From assembly GCF_000003605.2 (NCBI RefSeq), contig NW_003139317.1:155385-179977 (forward strand): a stretch of 24,593 nt of DNA. The letters run 5' to 3'. This DNA is from Saccoglossus kowalevskii (Eukaryota > Hemichordata > Enteropneusta > Harrimaniidae). Position numbers and translations under genes: made by a program. Below, piece by piece: positions 18,555-24,593 of this stretch; positions within the stretch are counted from its first letter, which is position 1, and every line of letters starts with the position of its first letter. The notes under the pieces are model-generated. The model saw only the letters and a program-made list of their open reading frames with translations. It searched no databases and was not told where the DNA came from.

Positions 18555-19755
18555 CTATGTGAGGGATAAAACATATGACGTAATCATAAATGTTATGATG
18601 GTAAAAATGAAAAAAGCAGGGAAAAATGACAAGCATTTCTTTTATATTTATAGAGAGTAGAATGCGGATTAGTTCTACCTATCTCTTTTTACATGGCTGT
18701 AAAAACAATTTCATTTTTTGTGAAATAAATTATTATACCAGTTGTATAAATGCGCAGTTTTATCTTAAATTAAGGATACAATCATGATCCATAATAGCAA
18801 TGCCGGCAACCTGTAAAGCCAAATAGCTTACTCCAACACAATGGTGAACCATACAACAGCACGATATATTGAAGATAATATTTGGTAATCGTAGTCCTAA
18901 ATAACTATTAAAAATAGCTAGACGTTTCGAGCAATGACTCTTTATCGATAGCATAGAAGCAACAGCACAACAGCACAACTGCTAGAGGGCTTTCCTGCTG
19001 ATGAGGCAAAGTTTCAGTCATCCCGTGGATTTGCTACGTGCACTGAAAACAGGGACAGTCACGTGATCGGCCCTCCAACTGGACGCCACATACGCCTACT
19101 GAACTGGAAATCCAGTGACCCCGAGCATATATCTAACCCCACAATGGTAACAAGATGGTGACTAGAACTAATGGTAAGCTACAACTAATTTAAATCAATG
19201 TGTATGATGACAATTGTTTGCTTTTTAGTATGTGGGTGCATGCATCTGGCCAGGTACATTCGGACAACAACAAAAAAGCGCGATTATGGCCATGGACGGA
19301 GAAAAACTGGATAACATCTTGTTGGGATTTATCATAAAAAACAGGATTGACATTTGTGAGGGTGTACATGATAGCGGACTTATAGATATAGGGGTAGATT
19401 GGAGTGGAACTCAACACCTATACGTGTATCAGAATGTCACAGGGTGCATTGAATAATCGAGTCAATAGCTCAGAATCTATACCTACCACTTCTTGAACCA
19501 GTGTTTTTTACTGGGAATATAATCAGCTCGAAGTTTTTTTTGTTTTCTTTGTAATCTCACCAAGGCATCGTTGGTCAGGGTGGTTCCATCCGTAAATACT
19601 TGTAGCGGAAGGAACGTCTCCCCATCGCGATTGAGCGCAGGCACGGCTGTATAGTGGGTACAGTTAGAGCAAATGTTGATGACGATACTTTTAGACAATT
19701 TCTGCCAAATTTCGGAATGGTTTATGTCAAGTGGCTTACTGGTCATTGTAGCCAT
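18044..19755 (-). CDS. Two-exon gene, unrecognised protein of about 259 residues
   Basis: Complete minus-strand gene. Exon 1 at 19487-19755 and exon 2 at 18044-18554 are joined across a 932-bp GT-AG intron that splits a Trp codon. The start context ACAACATGG is strong, and AATAAA begins three bases after the TGA. The product starts MATMTSKPLDINHSEIW, carries CSNCTHY (a CxxC) near residue 30 and a basic stretch RLQRKQKKLRADYIPSKK near 68-85, then a more acidic half rich in Ser, Glu and Asp with VKDVYVRKVNPQELEDVV. I see no signal peptide or transmembrane helix. I do not recognise the family; a soluble intracellular protein is all that can be inferred. The intron holds a 97-bp repeat. Confidence 0.75.
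18863..18959 (-). repeat. 97-bp repeat, copy 1 (in intron), hammerhead-like
   Basis: Same orientation and roughly 90% identical to the copy at 20165-20261. Read on the minus strand it contains GCTATCGATAAAGAG, CATT, GCTCGAAACGTCTAGC. This gives stem I GCTA/TAGC, a stem II with one G-U pair and a GAAAC-GTC cleavage-site-like end. A following 8-bp hairpin is formed by TAGCTATT and AATAGTTA. Confidence 0.8.
19487..19755 (-). CDS. Unrecognised gene, exon 1
   Basis: 89 codons plus two bases. The donor AAGTG|GTAGGT is chosen over the overlapping GTATAG because the latter would include a TAG stop. It encodes the CxxC motif and the basic stretch. Confidence 0.75.
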
Positions 19756-19829
19756 GTTGTATTATTAATGAAACGAATATATTCCTGTCAGCTTGCACGG
19801 TCAGGTAGCCCTGTTCGCATTGTAGAACG

Positions 19830-20140
19830 TTGGAACGCCCGTATATATTCTGAAATTCTGCGTTCTCTTACGTCACTAAACGTTCTCGTATGGTAAGACG
19901 CAGACTGGCCCAGGCGTGACAATTTTATGATTTTCTTTTTTAAATCGTGGTTCGACGCGAAATTACCACGACTGGTCGATTCTGCGGCATACCCATTGTT
20001 ATTACTTAATCATGATATGCAGTGACGTTATGGAACCCGGGAATGGAATACTTCCGAAAGAGGAAAGTACGCGTGGACATGCGCAAAAGATTCTACGCGT
20101 CAGGCCACGCGTGCGTTCCGAGTTGCGTGGAACAGATCGG
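19830..20140 (-). promoter_or_regulatory. Putative promoter region of the two-exon gene
   Basis: Immediately 5' of the start codon, this stretch is richer in CpG than its surroundings. It holds a CRE-like TTACGTCA (near 19868), an ETS-like ACTTCCG, an NRF1-like CATGCGCA and several ACGCGT blocks. No TATA box is clear. Assignment rests on position and motif content only. Confidence 0.35.
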
Positions 20141-20164
20141 ACAAAAAGCTGCGGTTCTTATTAT

Positions 20165-20261
20165 GATATATAGGAGATAATATTTGGTAATCGTATTCCT
20201 AAGTAACTATTAAAAATAGCTAGACGTTTCGAGCAATAGCTCTTTATCGATAGCATGGAAG
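20165..20261 (-). repeat. 97-bp repeat, copy 2 (upstream of gene), hammerhead-like
   Basis: Second copy of the intronic repeat, 1.3 kb away. Its stem II is fully paired (GAGC-TATT-GCTC), whereas copy 1 has GAGT-CATT-GCTC. The motif spans 20219-20254. Origin from a Penelope-like element or related retroelement is possible but unproven. Confidence 0.8.
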
Positions 20262-22680
20262 TAAATGTTTAAACGTATATAGGCAGAACACAGGAACGCA
20301 AGAACACGCACAAGAACCTTTGCTTTTCTCATTGGTTGGCATCTTACACGTCATGCTACATTAGCATATTTATTACCACAAAAACGTGGTGAAAAATATA
20401 GAGGGCGCGACAGAATAGACCAGTCCTGAGCGAGACTCGGTAATACAGCGATCCTTTAAAATTACGTCACTAAGCATTACGCCGTGCGATAAATCATTCA
20501 CGAAAACGTTCAACTCGGATGAGTAAACAAAAAATAAAATAGCAATAAACTTCCCTGGGAATCACAACAAAGTAACGCAGTTTGGGATGGAAATGTTTTT
20601 TCGTCTGTACACGTGATCATTTGACCAGTTTCAAGTCCTATAATTTTCAAGTTTTGATTATTAATACCAAATATAATATAATATTATGCTTGTGTCATTT
20701 TCGTATTACTTTGTTGCTATGGTGTCGAAACAAACATGTTGATAAACAATCAGTTTTCAGATTGGCTCGACAGTTATGCGTTATAATAAGCCAAAGGTGT
20801 CGGCATGTTTTATACTTATTTTTGAAATCTACAGTACACATTTGAATGTACGAAGAACAGGACAGTTGAGACGACGAAACCTTTAAAGCATTTCCAGTTA
20901 CACGAATCTCACTTCTGAGTCATTATATAACCCTTTTTTACAATGGTTGTTTTACTAACCCTAAACGCTCAAAGACTTACCCGAAAATAAACATTCTTTT
21001 CACGTGTTTTCTCCAACGCACATGTAAGATCCTCAATTTCACCATGACTCACACGATTGGTTTACCAGTCTTTTTTGGACAACAATAGAACAAACCTGTA
21101 CATTTTATATATCACCATGGAACAAGTGGGGGGGGGGGGACACACTAGTTACACATCCGACCCTACATAAACATCTTAAAACTCTTGAGGGCGCTTTGAT
21201 ATTGATTAGTAATAGATAATAGGGCGCCATGATAGAATACAGTACTTTTAGTTCCAGCCGATTAGTTGACCTTATTTTAATCAAGTTCGAGCCCAATTTA
21301 AATGCCCAGTATATGTGCATTGTAGTATGACAGATAACTTCAAATTAGAAATAATGAAAAACTACTATCACTATGGAAACCCAACAAATTACATATAATT
21401 TGTTTAATGTTTTAACAGTATAAGAATTTATATTAAGAAGAAATATAATCTTTAATTTGACCAGAACCTTCTTAATCATGCGATGATTAGTTTTGAGATA
21501 TCAGTAGAAAAGCTAATTTTCTAACTAATATGCAAATTAATTAAACAACATTCACATATTTTAATCAAAAAGTTTCTTGAATCACCTACAACCAGAGTGT
21601 TTCAAACAGAGGACTTATTAGGGGTTTCTGGTTTCTGGAGACTGGTGACAAGCTGGATTCTTCTGGAGAATGCTGTGATGGAATGGTATCATATGCAGAC
21701 TGGTGATTGGTTGGAAATTGGAGATGGGTTAGCATTTGGCAGCCTTTGTAGACTGAAAGTGAGAAACATTGTTAGGCCATGCAGAAAATAAAAACAATCT
21801 TGTGTTTTGAGATGACAATACCAAATCAACTCTATTTATAAATATTTAACTTTTTGAATCTCTGTAAAACACAGAATATTGGACTTGCATATAATTTTTG
21901 TTTTAAATAAAGTAAGTTGTACTGTAAAACAAATTTAGTTTCACTGGCATTACATTTCAGTATTGTGACGCTTTAAGCAATTTCACTGGGTTTTAAGTTC
22001 ACAAAATTTGGCCAGAAAACAATATAAAATTCTATTGTTATTTTACATGTTCACATAGATTTAATTTTAGTGGATTTTACTCATCAGCGAAGATAGCTAA
22101 ATTAAACCCAGTGAATAATTAATACATTTACAATATTTTGTATAAATATGCATGTAATAGGTGATTTTTCGTACAATTGCGAGATCTTGCGAGATGTATG
22201 AAAGACGCGCATCGAACGTCTGCCACAAAAGTCGAACGATTTGATTTTGAACTAGAATTTCTTTATTTCGTAATTCACATCGACCGGCCGATCTTCGACA
22301 GAGGAATATTGCTTTCGAATACCCTTACTTAATCGAAATTGCCTATCATCAAATGTGGACAGCACATTATTAAGCATGGAAATGTCCTCCAAAATACTTC
22401 GCGTTTGTCGAATCCCATGCAATATTTGACGCCACTACGACGCTATGACCTTTGTTTGTCCTGTTTTTACGTTCGATTTCACGCGTTATGCAGTAAACGG
22501 AAAATGATCTATTGGTCAGAGTTTGTATTGTCCATTGTCAATTTTTATTGAAAACTGCAATTTGTGGTTGAATCCCAAAAACCAAGTCAAGGTGAAGACT
22601 GAAGAAAGAAGATGAACGTCCCATGTATTGCTGGATGCATTGGTGGCTCTATGCATATTAGACATTTAAAGCTTCTGCAG
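20262..22680. other. Intergenic, no gene seen
   Basis: AT-rich with short open frames only. It includes a G11 run near 21127, a pair of inverted TTCACTGGGTTTTAA-like motifs near 21980 and 22105, and a CpG-richer stretch at about 22170-22500 with no coding signal attached. Confidence 0.45.
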
Positions 22681-22875
22681 GTCACTGACCAATCTGATTA
22701 AAATCCGATGTAGGTACAAGACTACAATATTTTGTTTATTATTCAACATATTCAAACTAAAATACAAATGGGTAAATATTATATAAAGAGGTGGTCATGA
22801 AAAAAAGAATAATAAAAGAAAAAAAAATCTGGAGCCTCATACCTACATCGGATTTTAATCAGATTGGTCAGTGAC
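22681..22875. repeat. Perfect 36-bp inverted repeat with 123-bp loop
   Basis: The arm at 22681-22716 (GTCACTGACCAATCTGATTA onward) is exactly reverse-complementary to 22840-22875. The loop is A-rich. No mismatch in either arm suggests recent origin, as a fold-back element or from hairpin-templated correction. Confidence 0.9.
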
Positions 22876-23101
22876 ATGCACACAACTGTTCTACTGTTAT
22901 ATAGTATCTCAACATTCACACTCATTCCCAGAAAAAAAACATTTAATATTTTTAAAATCATCATTTATTTGTAAACCCAGGGTTGCTGATAATGAGAAGA
23001 GAATGTTTCTCAAAAACTCCACAAGTTACATCGATTATTTCATATGGTATTGTACAAATTAAAATCATTGTACCAAACAATAGTTTTTCTCTAGTCTTGA
23101 T

Positions 23102-23213
23102 ACAGTATAATATGTAAGAGTTAGTATGATTGGTCAACTACATATTGTAGTGTATACGGTATATTATGTAACAGTATGATTGGTTGGGTTCATATGTTTA
23201 ATACGTAGTGTTA
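23102..23213. repeat. Two diverged outlying units of the 54-bp repeat
   Basis: ACAGTATAATATGTAAGAG, TATGATTGGTCAA and ACATATTGTAGTGTATA recur in the order seen in the main array 280 bp further on, but with many changes. They are older relatives of the array. Confidence 0.7.
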
Positions 23214-23489
23214 CACAGTATTTGTGACACAGATCCCATGATTTCTCGCGTGAACAGATAGTCGCATGATTCTTAAATTACCGCTGACTGAACAGAAGAA
23301 GCCTGTTACAGATTTACGAACTGAACAAAGTCTTATCTACTGCTACAGATGTTGACGTCACGAGGTGTAACACTGAACATGCTGAGATGACTTTTTACTA
23401 TCCTTGCAAACTGATGGAGAGATAGTTTCAAATGATAACATCTCTCCCAATAACAACAAAGCTTATACAGTTGTATATCACAGGTATAT

Positions 23490-23750
23490 AAGCGTCTGTT
23501 TGATTGGTCAAGAACAAATTGTAGTTTAACACTATATTATATAAGAGTCTGTTTGATTGGTCAAGAGCAAATTGTAGTTTATACAGTCTATTATATAACA
23601 ATCTGTTTGATTGGTCAAGAACAAATTGTAGAATATACAGTATATTATATAACAGTCTGTTTGATTGGTCAAGAAAAAATTGTAGTTTATACAGTATATT
23701 ATATAAGAGTCTGTTTGATTGGTCGAGTACATATTGTAGTTTATAAACTA
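23490..23750. repeat. 54-bp minisatellite, five units
   Basis: GTCTGTTTGATTGGTCAAG starts near 23494, 23547, 23601, 23655 and 23709 (one 53-bp step, then 54). Each unit has an inverted CCAAT box (ATTGG) and a TATATTATATAA block. Because 54 is a multiple of three and stops are rare in the unit, long open frames appear on both strands; these are artefacts. Confidence 0.95.
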
Positions 23751-24593
23751 GTTGAGTATTCAACATCATTGGTAGATACTTGGCTGCATCCTTGTTTTGA
23801 CTGCAAGTCAATAGAAATAACACTATTTGATATAAATATACAACACATCTACACACTACATGTAACTTGTAAACAGACCCTGACAAGTTAATAAAGTTGG
23901 AGATTTATTTTCATAATAAAGCACTGGAAAACTTTTTTTATTTCACAATTGAAATTATATTTTTCAATATAACATATAACCATTAAAAAATAATAAAAAC
24001 AGGTCAGGGTCTGGCAGCATGTTACACGATCAAGGCACTTCTTTAATTACAAGCAACAACTCATTTAATAATGCAACCCATTTTTTTTTTAATTAATAAA
24101 GTGTAGTTATTAATATGAAACTAAAACAATTAGAGTAAACAATGCATAGCTATAGCCAGTCCACACTGAAAGCTGATCTATAAATCTGCCTTTCTCTCCC
24201 GGTAGTGTCATGCCACAGTCAGCTGGCGCACACGTGATAATAAAATAAATACGATATTTACTATATGGGGGCCGCCATCTTGAATTACGCATAAAACTAA
24301 ATAAGAGACAAGTTGTGAAACACGTTTTTCAGATTCCTACAAATCAGGACAAAAATACCAATCTTTCACAAAAATACGGTCCGTTGGGGTTATATTAAGC
24401 CAACCGATAACAAAATTCGGCCTAATTCGTCGTTTTTGTGAGGAAAAATCCCTTGCATACGAACACTTAATTACACGAAGACCCTAGAACACTTTCCTGG
24501 GGTATTTAAAACTAAAAATTGACATTCCAGCTCAGCAGCCAATCAGCGACGGCCTAACGCTTAGATGACAATTTCGGTTTCAAGTACACCGGC
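23751..24593. other. Intergenic, possible promoter-like edge
   Basis: AT-rich with several AATAAA near 23890-23920. At 24268-24285 the minus strand reads TTCAAGATGGCGGC, like a YY1 initiator. A CCAAT box lies upstream of it near 24540. A 60-codon open frame (24110-24292, minus) starts there with a hydrophobic end, but has no recognised domain. Confidence 0.3.

Noticed and set aside
18990-19015. CTGATGAG as a hammerhead core
   Set aside because: The required GAAAC element is not present in the right place on the same strand; the sequence reads GCAAAGTTTCAG.
19232-19456. Plus-strand open frame of 74 codons preceded by an acceptor-like TTTGCTTTTTAG
   Set aside because: It lies mostly in the intron of the minus-strand gene, overlaps its donor, and has no recognisable domain or partner exon.
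21270-21300. GTTCGAGCCC as a tRNA B box
   Set aside because: No matching A box or cloverleaf could be built around it.
23428-23891. Long open frames on both strands (152 and 112 codons)
   Set aside because: They are produced by a 54-bp tandem repeat, a multiple of three with few stops; the translations are internally repetitive.

Overview
The window is eukaryotic and most likely from a marine invertebrate. It is AT-rich and intron-dense, with GT-AG splice sites, minisatellites inside introns, MITE-like elements and decayed non-LTR retrotransposons. The taxon cannot be fixed from sequence alone; the dispersed-repeat style recalls molluscs and other lophotrochozoans, but that is a guess.

The left 10.7 kb holds the 5' part of one minus-strand gene of the xanthine dehydrogenase/aldehyde oxidase (molybdo-flavoenzyme) family. 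I reconstructed 16 coding exons, from an ATG at 10698 down to a donor at 1217. They encode about the first 597 residues: both [2Fe-2S] clusters, the Cys-rich linker, the FAD domain and the start of the molybdenum-cofactor domain. Fourteen of the 15 internal junctions keep frame exactly. The exception is exon 1/exon 2, where the frame is off by one base next to an A5 homopolymer. The remaining C-terminal half is not found and should lie beyond position 1. Its introns carry a 29/58-bp array, a 40-bp array of about 22 units with CGATCG cores, a perfect 35-bp hairpin, a 164-bp MITE-like element and a composite dispersed repeat.

From 10.75 to 18 kb is mostly transposon debris. The 3' end of a LINE, with an ATT-rich tail, sits about 50 bp upstream of the start codon of the dehydrogenase gene. 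Further on are a short GC-rich element with terminal inverted repeats, a degenerate 31-34 bp tandem repeat, a possible decayed coding stretch, a 1.7-kb LINE 5' half (endonuclease to start of reverse transcriptase, with stops and frameshifts), and a second short copy of that LINE's 5' end.

At 18.0-19.8 kb lies a second minus-strand gene: two exons, about 259 residues, clean splice sites, good start context and an AATAAA just after the stop. I do not recognise the protein. Two near-identical 97-bp repeats, one in its intron and one upstream of it, carry a hammerhead-ribozyme-like motif.

From 20.3 kb to the end I find no convincing gene. It holds a perfect 36-bp inverted repeat, a 54-bp minisatellite with a CCAAT box in every unit plus two older outlying units, and a possible promoter-like edge near 24.3-24.6 kb.
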